Assembly (NCBI GenBank): GCA_027306585.1
Contig: DAHUZJ010000076.1
Span: forward strand, 1 to 48,187
Direction: 5' to 3'
Source: Acidimicrobiaceae bacterium
Lineage (GTDB): Bacteria; Actinomycetota; Acidimicrobiia; Acidimicrobiales; RAAP-2
Length of the DNA stretch: 48,187 nt
Shown here: piece by piece, positions 16,344 to 24,067 of the stretch
How positions within the stretch are numbered: position 1 is the first letter of the stretch
Layout: each line of letters starts with the position of its first letter
Translations under genes and position numbers: made by a program
Notes under the pieces: generated by a model
Told to the model about the DNA's origin: nothing
The model's database searches: none
What the model saw: the letters and a program-made list of their open reading frames with translations, nothing else

Positions 16344-18059
16344 TCAGCGAGACAAGCGCTGCCCGTTCCTCGGCTTTCGCCGGTGCCCACCCGAGGCGAC
16401 CCGTGCCGCCCCTCGCTCGACCGACCCGTTCGGGACACCGGCCGACCGGCCATCAACGAGGCCGGCTGTCGAACCAGGGGGCCTGGCTTCGGCGCCCGTC
16501 GCGGCGGCGGTCGTGGCATCGGCGTCATCGTGGGAGCTCGACCCCTCGGGGAGCCGGCTCCGCAGGAAGAGCGACAGGAGAAAGGCGAGGGCCGTAGCGA
16601 TGGTGGCCGTGCGAATGCCCATCTTGTAGCCGTGCACGGTTGCCGCCGTGGCGAGCGCATGCAGCCGGTCCAGAGGAACGGCGTGGCCGGCGTAGGTCGC
16701 GTGGGCAGCCGCCGATGCCCGGCGAAGCTGGTCCCGGGTGGCGGTGGCTGCCACCGTCACGAGCGCCGCGAGCCCGAGCGACCCGCCGACTTGCTGGCTG
16801 GTGTTGAGGAGGGCCGATGCCAGCCCCGATTGGTCCCGCCGCACCGAGGCGACCGCGTTCAGCGTGAGCGGCATGAACGACAGGCCCATCCCGATGCCGA
16901 ACAGCAGAAGTGGACCGAAGACATCGGCGTAGCTGGCCGACGCCGTGACCAGCGATGCCCAGAAGAGGCCGCCGGTGACGAAGACGGGACCGATCCTGAG
17001 GAACACGCGAAGTGGAACGCGTCGGAGGAGGCGAGAGACGACGGCGCTCGTGGACGCGACGCTGATCGGTATCGGCAGGTAGGCGGCCCCGGCTAGGACC
17101 GGGTTGTAGTGGAGGATGTTCTGGAGGAACTGGGTGAGGAAGAAGAGCAGCGACAGCATCGCCACACCGAGCAAGAGCATCATCCCGTAGCCGGTCGCAC
17201 GGTTGCGGTCGCGGAGGAATCGGAGCGGCACGAGGGGGTTCGGGCTCACTCGTTCGATGGCCACGAACGCGCCGAGCAGGGTGGCTGCTGCCGCGAACGA
17301 GCCGGCCGTCGCCGCGTTGGACCAGCCGGCCTGGGGAGCGCGCACGAGGCCATAGACGAGGAGTGCCATCCCCGCCGAGGCGGTCAGGGCGCCCGGCACG
17401 TCGAGGCGGCCGCGAGCGCCGGTCCGGGGCTCGCCGCCCGGCAGCGCAACGGGCGTGAGGGCGAGCACGACGGCGCCGACCGGAACGTTCACGAACAGCA
17501 CCCACCGCCAGGATGCGGCGTCGACCAGTGCTCCGCCGAGGAGGAGGCCGAGCGCGCCGCCGGCGGCCGCCATCGCCGCATAGGCGGCCATCGCCCGGTT
17601 GCGTTCGGCACCCTCCTCGAAGGTCGTGGCGACCAGGGCGAGCGCGGCCGGCGAGGCGACGGCAGCACCAACCCCTTGGACGGCACGGGCGGTGATCAAC
17701 CAGGCCTGGTCGGTCGCCAGGCCACCCGCCAACGAGGCGACGACGAACAGGCCGATCCCGAACGCGAACATCCTGCGCCGTCCGAAGAGATCGCCGGCTC
17801 GCCCCCCGAGGAGCAGCAGTCCGCCGAAGGCCAGCACGTAGGCGTCGATCACCCACATGAGGTTGGTGGTCGAGAAGTGCAGTTCCCTCTGCATCGAGGG
17901 CAAGGCGATATTGACGATCGTGAGGTCGAGCATCACCATCAGCTGGGCCGCCGCGATCACCACCAGCGCGAGCGGATGATGTCGGCGGCTCGTGCGGTTC
18001 GCGGACACCGACGGCGGCCCGGGCACGGAAGGGGGATCCTCGGTGGCCGGCACGATCAT
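16344..18059 (-). CDS. MFS multidrug exporter, DHA2 (14-helix) type
   Basis: Proton-driven exporter in the cytoplasmic membrane, 571 aa. It begins with a soluble stretch then LALVVIAAAQLMVMLDLTIVNIALPSM (helix 1, motif D1 of the DHA2 family). GGRAGDLFGRRRMF is motif A. ARAVQGVGAAVASPAALALV lies in the motif B/C region. The C-terminal 70 residues are hydrophilic and Ala/Ser/Thr-rich. ATG 18059. It follows the shortened methyltransferase and MarR genes on the same strand with a 29-nt gap, so MarR control of efflux is likely. Confidence 0.9.
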   Translation of the reverse strand: MIVPATEDPPSVPGPPSVSANRTSRRHHPLALVVIAAAQLMVMLDLTIVNIALPSMQRELHFSTTNLMWVIDAYVLAFGGLLLLGGRAGDLFGRRRMFAFGIGLFVVASLAGGLATDQAWLITARAVQGVGAAVASPAALALVATTFEEGAERNRAMAAYAAMAAAGGALGLLLGGALVDAASWRWVLFVNVPVGAVVLALTPVALPGGEPRTGARGRLDVPGALTASAGMALLVYGLVRAPQAGWSNAATAGSFAAAATLLGAFVAIERVSPNPLVPLRFLRDRNRATGYGMMLLLGVAMLSLLFFLTQFLQNILHYNPVLAGAAYLPIPISVASTSAVVSRLLRRVPLRVFLRIGPVFVTGGLFWASLVTASASYADVFGPLLLFGIGMGLSFMPLTLNAVASVRRDQSGLASALLNTSQQVGGSLGLAALVTVAATATRDQLRRASAAAHATYAGHAVPLDRLHALATAATVHGYKMGIRTATIATALAFLLSLFLRSRLPEGSSSHDDADATTAAATGAEARPPGSTAGLVDGRSAGVPNGSVERGAARVASGGHRRKPRNGQRLSR

Positions 18060-18088
18060 GGACCGTCCTCTTCGCCCGAAGGCGCTCC

Positions 18089-18541
18089 TCACGCGACGAC
18101 CTCGACCACCGGTCCCTCGGCACCGTTGGGCGCCCTCTCGCAGCGCCAGACCCGCGCCGCGACTGCCGGCGGCACGTACGTGAGCCCATCGACTTGGCCG
18201 AGCTCGAGCGAACCACCGGCGTCGCGGGCCCGTAAGGCAGCCTCCGCAAGGGCCACGGCCGAGGTGTCGACACCGGTCACGGTCCACCCCTGGTGAGCCA
18301 GCCAGACGGCGTTGCGCCCCGGACCGCAGCCGAGGTCGAGCGCCCGCCCCGGGATCCGCTCGGGGATCCGTCCCGAGGTGAGCCGGCCTACCAACTCGAC
18401 AAGGGCCGCACCGCGCTCCCGTGACCACTCCACCTCCCTGTGCCGTCGGCCCCACACCGCGCCGGGGGCGACGTCCGCCGCGCCGGGCTGCGGGTCGCGA
18501 CGGCTGGTGACGTGTCGAAGCGTCCCCTCGGTGGGCTTCAC
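18089..18541 (-). CDS. Shortened class I SAM-dependent methyltransferase
   Basis: 150 aa with the SAM motif RALDLGCGPGRNAVWLAHQG and VTGVDTSAVALAEA. After LGQVDGL it jumps straight to a C-terminal type segment (VPPAVAARVWRCERAP). The middle strands that normally complete the fold (about 50-70 residues) are absent. This looks like an in-frame internal deletion, so activity is doubtful. GTG 18541 overlaps the MarR stop (GTGA), so it is translationally coupled to that regulator. Confidence 0.7.
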   Translation of the reverse strand: MKPTEGTLRHVTSRRDPQPGAADVAPGAVWGRRHREVEWSRERGAALVELVGRLTSGRIPERIPGRALDLGCGPGRNAVWLAHQGWTVTGVDTSAVALAEAALRARDAGGSLELGQVDGLTYVPPAVAARVWRCERAPNGAEGPVVEVVA

Positions 18542-19071
18542 CGTTCCGCCTCCTCGTCGTCGGGCACCTGGGGGAGACCGAGATCTGCCTCGAGTGCAGC
18601 GAGCGCCTCCTCGAGCCCACCCCGCCCCTCGGGGCCGAGGACCGCGTCAAGCCGCTCCTCCTGCCGTCGCACGAGCCGGTCGATGCGCTTGGCCAACGTC
18701 TGACCGGCCGCCGACAGCTCGAGACCACGCGGCCGCCGGTCGCCTCCTCGATGCGCGCTCTCGAGTAGCCCTCGGCCCTCGAGCTCGTCGACGCAACGCT
18801 TCACCCGCATCGGATCGGCCCCGAGGAGCCTGGCCAGTGCCCGGAGCGAGCACCCCGGACGTCCACCGAGACCTCGCAGCACGGCCGCCTGCGGCGCGGT
18901 GAGGTCGAGCGCTGCCAGCTGCCGGTCCCAGTCGGCCCGCAGCATCCTGGTGAGCCGACCGAGCCGGAACCCGAGCCCGGACTCGAGCGGGAGCGACGCG
19001 TGCGCCCGCGGCGGCCGCGCCGTCGCAGGAAGGCTCGCCGTCGCCAGCGGTCGCGGACGATCGATGCTCAT
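18538..19071 (-). CDS. MarR-family transcriptional regulator
   Basis: 177 aa. The winged-helix region reads DLTAPQAAVLRGLGGRPGCSLRALARLLGADPMRVKRCVDELEGRGLL, shown in part by RALARLLGAD, with the wing SAHRGGDRRPRGLELSAAG. It is flanked by dimerisation helices (LESGLGFRLGRLTRML; QTLAKRIDRLVRRQEE). ATG 19071. It heads an operon with the methyltransferase and MFS exporter and is divergent from an ABC exporter. The 18-bp palindrome upstream is its likely operator. It probably represses both sides until a ligand binds. Confidence 0.88.
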   Translation of the reverse strand: MSIDRPRPLATASLPATARPPRAHASLPLESGLGFRLGRLTRMLRADWDRQLAALDLTAPQAAVLRGLGGRPGCSLRALARLLGADPMRVKRCVDELEGRGLLESAHRGGDRRPRGLELSAAGQTLAKRIDRLVRRQEERLDAVLGPEGRGGLEEALAALEADLGLPQVPDDEEAER

Positions 19072-19147
19072 GCCGGGTCTCCTCGTGGGCCACCGTCGTA
19101 CCCCGTCGCCGTGCCCACCGCTGGCACCGTCAACATGCATCCTTTCA

Positions 19148-19165
19148 CTGTAGCAATTGCTACAG
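19148..19165. promoter_or_regulatory. Perfect 18-bp palindrome, likely MarR operator
   Basis: CTGTAGCAATTGCTACAG is a perfect palindrome, AT-rich against its surroundings. It lies 77 nt before the MarR start and 187 nt before the divergent ABC ATPase start. The TAGCAATTGCTA core is typical of MarR-family sites. It is placed to control both directions. Confidence 0.75.
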
Positions 19166-19351
19166 CCGGCCCGCCGCGTCCTGGCCCGCCGGCCAGTGCG
19201 CCCACCGGACGACAGCCGGTCGGCAGGTGACCTTGGTCCCTGGCCGGTCCGGCGAGTCGGCGCGAGCATCGAGCCCTGGCACGATCCGACGGGCTGCGTC
19301 GCATCCCGCGGCCCACCGCTGGGCGAGCTGCCTACCGGAGGCGGAACCGGC

Positions 19352-20257
19352 ATGCGTGACGTCATCGAGGTCCACGAGCTCGTCAAGCGGTACGGCTCGA
19401 TGACGGCCGTCGACGGCGTCAGCTTCTCGGTGGCCGAGGGCGAGGTCGTCGGCATGCTGGGGCCCAACGGTGCCGGCAAGACCACGACGATCGAGGTCCT
19501 CGAGGGGATCCGTGCGCCAACCGGGGGTCAAGTGCGAGTGCTGGGCCACGATCCGGCTCGCGGCGGGCGGCACCTCAAGACCCAGGTCGGGGTGGTGCTG
19601 CAGAGCGCGGGCATCGACGGCGCGCTGACCGTCGCCGAGACGATCGCCCTGTATGCCGGCTTCTACCGCCACCGCCGCCCCGTGGCCGAGGCGCTCGCGG
19701 AAGTGGACCTGGAGGAGTGCGCCGGCCGGCGGGTGGCCGCGCTCTCCGGCGGACAGCGCCGCCGGGTGGACCTTGCGCTGGCGCTGGCAGCCCGGCCCCG
19801 TGTCCTGTTCCTCGACGAGCCGACGACCGGCCTCGACCCTGCGGCACGCCGGCGGACCTGGGACGTCATCGCCGGATTGCGCGGCCAGGGCGTCGCCGTC
19901 CTCCTCACGTCGCACTATCTCGAGGAGGTCCAGCGATTGGCCGACCGGGTGGTCGTCATGCACCTCGGCCGGCTGGTCGCCGAAGGGCCGCCCGACCGCC
20001 TCGGGGGGGGATCGGAGCTGGCGTCGAGGATCACGTTCCGACGCACCTTCACCGACGAGCTGCCGCCGGGACCGTGGGAGCGTCTGGCGGCCGCAGGCAC
20101 CACGGTCGTCCTTGCAACCGAGGACGCGACGGAGGCGATGCACGCGCTGACCAGCTGGGCGGTCGACCGGGGCGTCGAACTGGAGGGCCTCGAGCTGCGG
20201 CGCCCCTCGCTCGAAGATCGCTACCTCGAGCTGACGGAAGGCGGGCACGACCGGTGA
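19352..20257 (+). CDS. ABC transporter ATP-binding protein, DrrA-like
   Basis: 301 aa ATPase of an ABC-2 exporter. Walker A GPNGAGKTTT is near residue 38, signature LSGGQRRRVDLALALAARP, Walker B VLFLDEPTTGLDPAARR and H-loop TSHYLEE. The C-terminal extension matches the DrrA/CcmA-like group. ATG 19352 is used because the long frame before it has no coding character. GTGA overlap with the permease at 20254. Divergent from MarR across the palindrome. Confidence 0.92.
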   Translation: MRDVIEVHELVKRYGSMTAVDGVSFSVAEGEVVGMLGPNGAGKTTTIEVLEGIRAPTGGQVRVLGHDPARGGRHLKTQVGVVLQSAGIDGALTVAETIALYAGFYRHRRPVAEALAEVDLEECAGRRVAALSGGQRRRVDLALALAARPRVLFLDEPTTGLDPAARRRTWDVIAGLRGQGVAVLLTSHYLEEVQRLADRVVVMHLGRLVAEGPPDRLGGGSELASRITFRRTFTDELPPGPWERLAAAGTTVVLATEDATEAMHALTSWAVDRGVELEGLELRRPSLEDRYLELTEGGHDR

Positions 20258-21138
20258 CGAGCCCCCCTGCGGACGCCGACTCGATGCGAGCTGCCCCCGG
20301 TGCCCCGCCCGCCTCCGGCACATCGGAGCGCCCGAGGCTGGGGCTCGCCCTCGCACCCGGGCAGGTCCGCTACCAGCTCCTGCTCCTCGTCCGCAACCCG
20401 CTCGGGAGCTTCATCACCGTGGTCGTCCCGCTCATGCTGCTCATCGCACTCGACCTCGTGACGCCGGAGATGACCCTCCAGTCACTCGGCGGGGTCCCGG
20501 TCGTCCAGTTCCTCACCCCGGCGATGGCGTCGTTCGCCGTGCTGAACGCCGGGTTCGTGGACGTGGTCGTCGGCACGACGGTGGCGCGCGACCAGGGGGT
20601 CCTGCGACGCCTCCACGCCACGCCGCTCCCCACGTGGGCGCTCCTGATCGGGCGTCTCGGTGCCTCGGCCATCGTCGCTGCCGGCTCGGTGCTGGTCGTG
20701 CTCGGCGTCGGCATCATCTTCCTCCACGCACATCTGGCGTCCTCCGCCATTCCGGGCTTGGTCTTGTCGACCACCGTCGGGCTGCTCGTCTCCTTTGCCC
20801 TGGGCGTCGTGTGCTCGACGCTCGTGCCGTCGACCGAAGCCGCGCTGCCCGTGGCCTACGGGCTCATGCTCCCCGTGGCGTTCATCTCGGAGGTCTTCTT
20901 CCCGGCACCGGGCGAGGCAGCATGGCTCCGGAGCGTCGCGGCCGCATTGCCGGTCGCACCGTTCGCCCACGCCATGGAGTCGGCCTTCGCGGTGCCACCG
21001 CACGGCATGACGGGCGGCCAGCTCGGCGTGCTCCTCGCGTGGGGCGTCGGCGCCGCGGTCGTGGCGATCTTCACGTTCCGGTGGGAGCCGGGCGGCCTGC
21101 GGCGCCAGCGGGCCCGGGCTCGGTCGTCACTTCGGTGA
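20254..21138 (+). CDS. ABC-2 type permease
   Basis: 294 aa membrane partner of the preceding ATPase. GTG 20254 overlaps its stop by four bases. After a 30-residue soluble start come about six helices: SFITVVVPLMLLIALDLV, FLTPAMASFAVLNAGFV, then the loop VARDQGVLRRLHATPLPTW typical of ABC-2 permeases. Later helices include GLLVSFALGVVCSTL and GVGAAVVAIFTF. With the ATPase it forms a complete exporter, probably under MarR control. Confidence 0.9.
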   Translation: MTSPPADADSMRAAPGAPPASGTSERPRLGLALAPGQVRYQLLLLVRNPLGSFITVVVPLMLLIALDLVTPEMTLQSLGGVPVVQFLTPAMASFAVLNAGFVDVVVGTTVARDQGVLRRLHATPLPTWALLIGRLGASAIVAAGSVLVVLGVGIIFLHAHLASSAIPGLVLSTTVGLLVSFALGVVCSTLVPSTEAALPVAYGLMLPVAFISEVFFPAPGEAAWLRSVAAALPVAPFAHAMESAFAVPPHGMTGGQLGVLLAWGVGAAVVAIFTFRWEPGGLRRQRARARSSLR

Positions 21139-21327
21139 GCGCCAAGTGACCATCGGGCCCAGACAGGTCGTCACCAACAAACGGGGCTCGCAGCCAGTGA
21201 CCTCGCCAATGGGCACGATCACGTCGGCGCGGTCTTCATCAGCGGAGGTGCAGTCATGGATGTACGCGAAGAGCGCACGAAGAGCTTCGCCCGCTCGTGA
21301 CGGAGGACGTCGTCTGGCCGGTGCCAT
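21127..21327 (-). CDS. Possible small protein (66 aa), weak
   Basis: ATG 21327 opens a 66-aa frame ending IGEVTGCEPRLLVTTCLGPM. Its end overlaps the permease 3' end by 12 nt (convergent). The composition (ALFAYIHDCTSADEDRADVIV) is more protein-like than the opposite frame, but no family is recognised. Otherwise the 361-nt stretch from 21139 to 21499 shows nothing. Confidence 0.3.
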   Translation of the reverse strand: MAPARRRPPSRAGEALRALFAYIHDCTSADEDRADVIVPIGEVTGCEPRLLVTTCLGPMVTWRSPK

Positions 21328-21499
21328 CACACGGCCGCCGGTTCGACGCCGAGCTCGGCGTGCAGATGGAGATCGAGTCAGCGGACTCCTTCGGTGACGA
21401 GCACCAGGTCGTGGCCCACGAGCACCTCCGGCTCGCCGCAACCCGCAGGGAGCGGCCGCCCTGCTGCGATGATCGTCCGCGCAGTCCCCTCTGCCCTCG

Positions 21500-21572
21500 T
21501 GGAGACGATGGGGCTCGAACCCACGACCTCCTGCGTGCAAAGCAGGCGCTCTTCCAACTGAGCTACGTCCCC
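21500..21572 (-). tRNA. tRNA-Ala (TGC anticodon)
   Basis: 73 nt read on the minus strand: acceptor GGGGACG/CGTCTCC, D arm GCTC-AGTTGGAA-GAGC, anticodon arm CCTGC-TTTGCAC-GCAGG with anticodon TGC, and T arm GTGGG-TTCGAGC-CCCAT. Discriminator A; CCA is not encoded. No integrase or direct repeat lies at its 3' end. Confidence 0.96.
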
Positions 21573-21707
21573 CGGTCGGGTCAACATCGTAGGCGGTGAG
21601 GCGTCCCCTTCGGTGCCGGATGCACCGTGACCGGCGTCGACGGTGTGCCACAATCGACCAGCGCCGTCCGGCCGTTCCGGGCCACCCGAGCGCTCTGACC
21701 TGCACCG

Positions 21708-22496
21708 ATGACCGACGCCTCCCGCCCCACGCCGAGCGTCCCTCCACGGAGCCGGCTGCGCTGGGGCAGGCGACTGGCCATGGGGGCCGCAGTGGTCGGC
21801 TTCGGGGTCGGCGCGGCGGCCTGCGGCTCGTCCCCTGGGACGTCGGCGACGGCCAACCGTCATCAGGTCCGGTCGGCGTTCGACCTCCCGCCCGAGGGTG
21901 CGAACGCGACGACAACGGCAGCACCCACGACCACCACGACCGGTGCCGCCGCGCCGACGCAGGTGGCACCGAGCGCGGTCCAGGGTCCCCTCACGTCCCC
22001 CCCGCTGCCGGCCCCCGGCCCCGGCTTCGTGGCCGGGCACGTCACCGCCGTGGGCGACTCGGTGATGATCGACTACGAGGGCCTGCTCGAGCAGGACGTG
22101 CCGGGGATCACCGTCACAGCCGCCGTCAGCCGCGGGTGGACAGCAGGCGAGACAGTGCTGCGCCAGCTCAAGGCCTCGGGTCAGCTCGGCGCCGTCGTCG
22201 TGGTCGGGTTGGCCACCAACGGTCCCGTCACCGCCACACAGTTCAACTCGATGATGACACTGCTCTCGGGCGCCTCCCGGGTGGTGCTGGTCAACACGCG
22301 TGTCGACCGGACATGGCAGACAGCCAACAACGCGGTGCTCGCTGCCGGCGTGGCCCGCACCACCCGAACGGTGCTCGCCGACTGGTACTCGCTCGCCCTG
22401 GCCCATCCCCAGTGGCTCTACACAACACAGACCCACCTCCCCATCGACGGGACAGGGGCGGCGGCGCTGGCTGCCCTGGTGGCGAGCAAGGTCTGA
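21708..22496 (+). CDS. SGNH/OatA-C-like lipoprotein
   Basis: 262 aa. The N-terminal RLRWGRRLAMGAAVVGFGVGAAACGSS looks like a lipoprotein signal with Cys in the AAAC box. A Thr/Ala/Pro-rich spacer (TTTAAPTTTTTGAAAPTQ) would cross the cell wall. Then comes an SGNH-type domain: GHVTAVGDSVMIDYEG (block I GDS), VVVVGLATNGPVT (block III) and THLPIDGTGAAALA (His in block V-like position). Such domains usually end membrane acyltransferases (OatA type); here it is free-standing. It may modify or cleave acyl groups at the cell surface. Confidence 0.8.
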   Translation: MTDASRPTPSVPPRSRLRWGRRLAMGAAVVGFGVGAAACGSSPGTSATANRHQVRSAFDLPPEGANATTTAAPTTTTTGAAAPTQVAPSAVQGPLTSPPLPAPGPGFVAGHVTAVGDSVMIDYEGLLEQDVPGITVTAAVSRGWTAGETVLRQLKASGQLGAVVVVGLATNGPVTATQFNSMMTLLSGASRVVLVNTRVDRTWQTANNAVLAAGVARTTRTVLADWYSLALAHPQWLYTTQTHLPIDGTGAAALAALVASKV

Positions 22497-22554
22497 CGGC
22501 ACTGTCCACCTCGGCCGTGGCGCCGGCCGCCGTGGGCCGACCGACGGAAGGCGA

Positions 22555-23016
22555 TCAGGTCCAGGTGGCCTCGCCGGCGGGCTGCCGGGTCGCCACGTTG
22601 ATGCGGTTGAAGAGGTTGCTGGTCCCGATCCACAGCACCAGACCGGCGAGCTGACGCTCGTCGAAGTGCCGGGCCGCCTCCTCCCACACCTCGTCGGGCA
22701 CGGGATCGGACCGATCGGCGAGGCGGGTCATCGCCTCGGCCAGCGCCAGGGCAGACCGCTCGGCGTCGTCGAACCAGGGTGCCTCCCGCCAGGCGGCGAT
22801 GGCGAAGAGCCGCTCGTCGGACGCGCCGGCCTTCTTTGCCGCCAGCGCCCCCGAGGTGACGCAGAAGCTGCAGCCGTTGAGCTGGCTGGTGCGCAGGTGG
22901 ACCAGCTCCATCGTCGTGCGCGGCACCCCTGCCGAGAACGCCGACTTCACCAGGCCCTGCACCGCTTCGGTCGCCGCCGGGAGCACCTTGCCGGGGTTGG
23001 TCATGCGTGGGTTCAT
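22555..23016 (-). CDS. AhpD-like carboxymuconolactone decarboxylase family protein
   Basis: 153 aa CMD/AhpD fold. The redox-type motif is LNGCSFCVTSGALAAKKAG (CxxC followed by S-G rather than H). LVHLRTSQ precedes it, and DDAERSALALAEAMTRLAD and LVLWIGTSNLFNRINVATRQ follow. It probably acts as a thiol peroxidase or disulfide partner. It is divergent from an ECF41 sigma factor gene, a known association for this sigma group, and carries an ECF41-type promoter. ATG 23016 has a GAGGAGG site. Confidence 0.9.
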   Translation of the reverse strand: MNPRMTNPGKVLPAATEAVQGLVKSAFSAGVPRTTMELVHLRTSQLNGCSFCVTSGALAAKKAGASDERLFAIAAWREAPWFDDAERSALALAEAMTRLADRSDPVPDEVWEEAARHFDERQLAGLVLWIGTSNLFNRINVATRQPAGEATWT

Positions 23017-23048
23017 CGGTTCCTCCTCGTCATGCGGTCTGGTCGCCC

Positions 23049-23075
23049 GGTCACATCGGCGCGGGCTGCTCCGTC
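23049..23075 (+). promoter_or_regulatory. ECF41-type promoter of the sigma factor gene
   Basis: GGTCACA (23049-23055), 16 nt, then CGTC (23072-23075), matching the ECF41 motif TGTCACA...CGTC at six of seven -35 bases. It points to the sigma gene start at 23111, so it implies autoregulation. Confidence 0.7.
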
Positions 23076-23083
23076 AACTCCAT

Positions 23084-23110
23084 GACGCACCAGAGCGAGA
23101 GGATGTGACC
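23084..23110 (-). promoter_or_regulatory. ECF41-type promoter of the AhpD-like gene
   Basis: On the minus strand GGTCACA (23110-23104), 16 nt, then CGTC (23087-23084). The boxes and spacing are identical to those of the divergent sigma-gene promoter. The AhpD-like start lies 68 nt downstream. Confidence 0.7.
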
Positions 23111-24034
23111 GTGACCGGTTGGACGGGTGAGCGACCGGCCTCCCAGGACTGGGTGACCGAGGCCTTCGAGCAGAGCCGCCCGCGCCTCCGCGCCGTCGCC
23201 TACCGCATGCTCGGCTCGACAGCCGACGCGGACGACGCCGTGCAGGAGACGTGGCTGCGCCTGCACCGGGCCGACCCGGCCGCCATCGAGAACTTCCAGG
23301 GGTGGCTGACGACGGTGGTCGCCCGCATCTGCCTCGACGCCCTCCGAGGGCGGCGGGCTCAGCCGGAACCGGACCTCGAGGACGGAACCGACGAGAGCGC
23401 CGACCAGGACGTGCTGCTCGCCGACTCGATCGGGCCGGCGCTCATGGTGCTGCTCGACCGGCTGGCGCCGGCGGAGCGGCTGGCCTTCGTGCTGCACGAC
23501 TTGTTCGCCGTGCCCTTCGACGAGATCGCCCCGGTGGTCGGGCGCTCCCCGGCGGCGACCCGCCAGCTCGCCAGCCGGGCCCGGCGGCGCGTACAGGGCG
23601 GCGGCGGCGGCGAGGCGCTGCCCGGCCCGGGGACGCGCCAGCGCCAGCAACAAGTGGTCGACGCCTTCTTCGCCGCCGCGCGGGGGGGCGACTTCGCGAG
23701 CCTGCTCGCCGTGCTGGACCCCGACGTGGTGGTGCGGGCAGATCGTGTTGCCGTCGACCTGGCAGCGCGACGGGCAGCGGGCGCCGGCGCAGCCGGCGGG
23801 GGTCCCCGCCGGCTGGAGGGAGAGGTCCACGGGGCGGAGGCCGCGGCGCAGCTCTTCGCCGGGTGGGCGCGGGGTGCCCAGTCGGCGGTGGTCGACGGCC
23901 GGGCGGGCGCGGTGTGGGCTCCCGGCGGCCACGTCCGGTCGGTCTTCGTCCTCCACGTCGTGGGCGACCGGATCGTGACCATCGACGTCATCGCCGACCC
24001 CGACCGCATCGGGCGCATGGCGCTCACCTTCTGA
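23111..24034 (+). CDS. ECF41 / SigJ-like sigma factor with SnoaL-like C-terminal domain
   Basis: 307 aa alternative sigma factor. Sigma-2 reads LRAVAYRMLGSTADADDAVQETWLRL, shown in part by DADDAVQETWLRL. Sigma-4 reads LAPAERLAFVLHDLFAVPFDEIAPVV. A C-terminal domain of about 130 aa (VVDAFFAAARGGDFASLLAVLDPDVVV to ADPDRIGRMALTF) is SnoaL-like and replaces a separate anti-sigma factor; DPDRI sits where ECF41 proteins have NPDKL. GTG 23111 fits the GAGAGG site; GTG 23105 is possible. It is divergent from its expected AhpD-like target. Confidence 0.92.
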   Translation: MTGWTGERPASQDWVTEAFEQSRPRLRAVAYRMLGSTADADDAVQETWLRLHRADPAAIENFQGWLTTVVARICLDALRGRRAQPEPDLEDGTDESADQDVLLADSIGPALMVLLDRLAPAERLAFVLHDLFAVPFDEIAPVVGRSPAATRQLASRARRRVQGGGGGEALPGPGTRQRQQQVVDAFFAAARGGDFASLLAVLDPDVVVRADRVAVDLAARRAAGAGAAGGGPRRLEGEVHGAEAAAQLFAGWARGAQSAVVDGRAGAVWAPGGHVRSVFVLHVVGDRIVTIDVIADPDRIGRMALTF

Positions 24035-24067
24035 CCGGCGCGGGACCGCCGGGTAGCCTCCCCGGCG

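Noticed and set aside
21500-21572. tRNA as a possible selC (tRNA-Sec) near the peroxiredoxin
   Set aside because: Anticodon is TGC and the acceptor stem is the normal 7 bp; it is tRNA-Ala.
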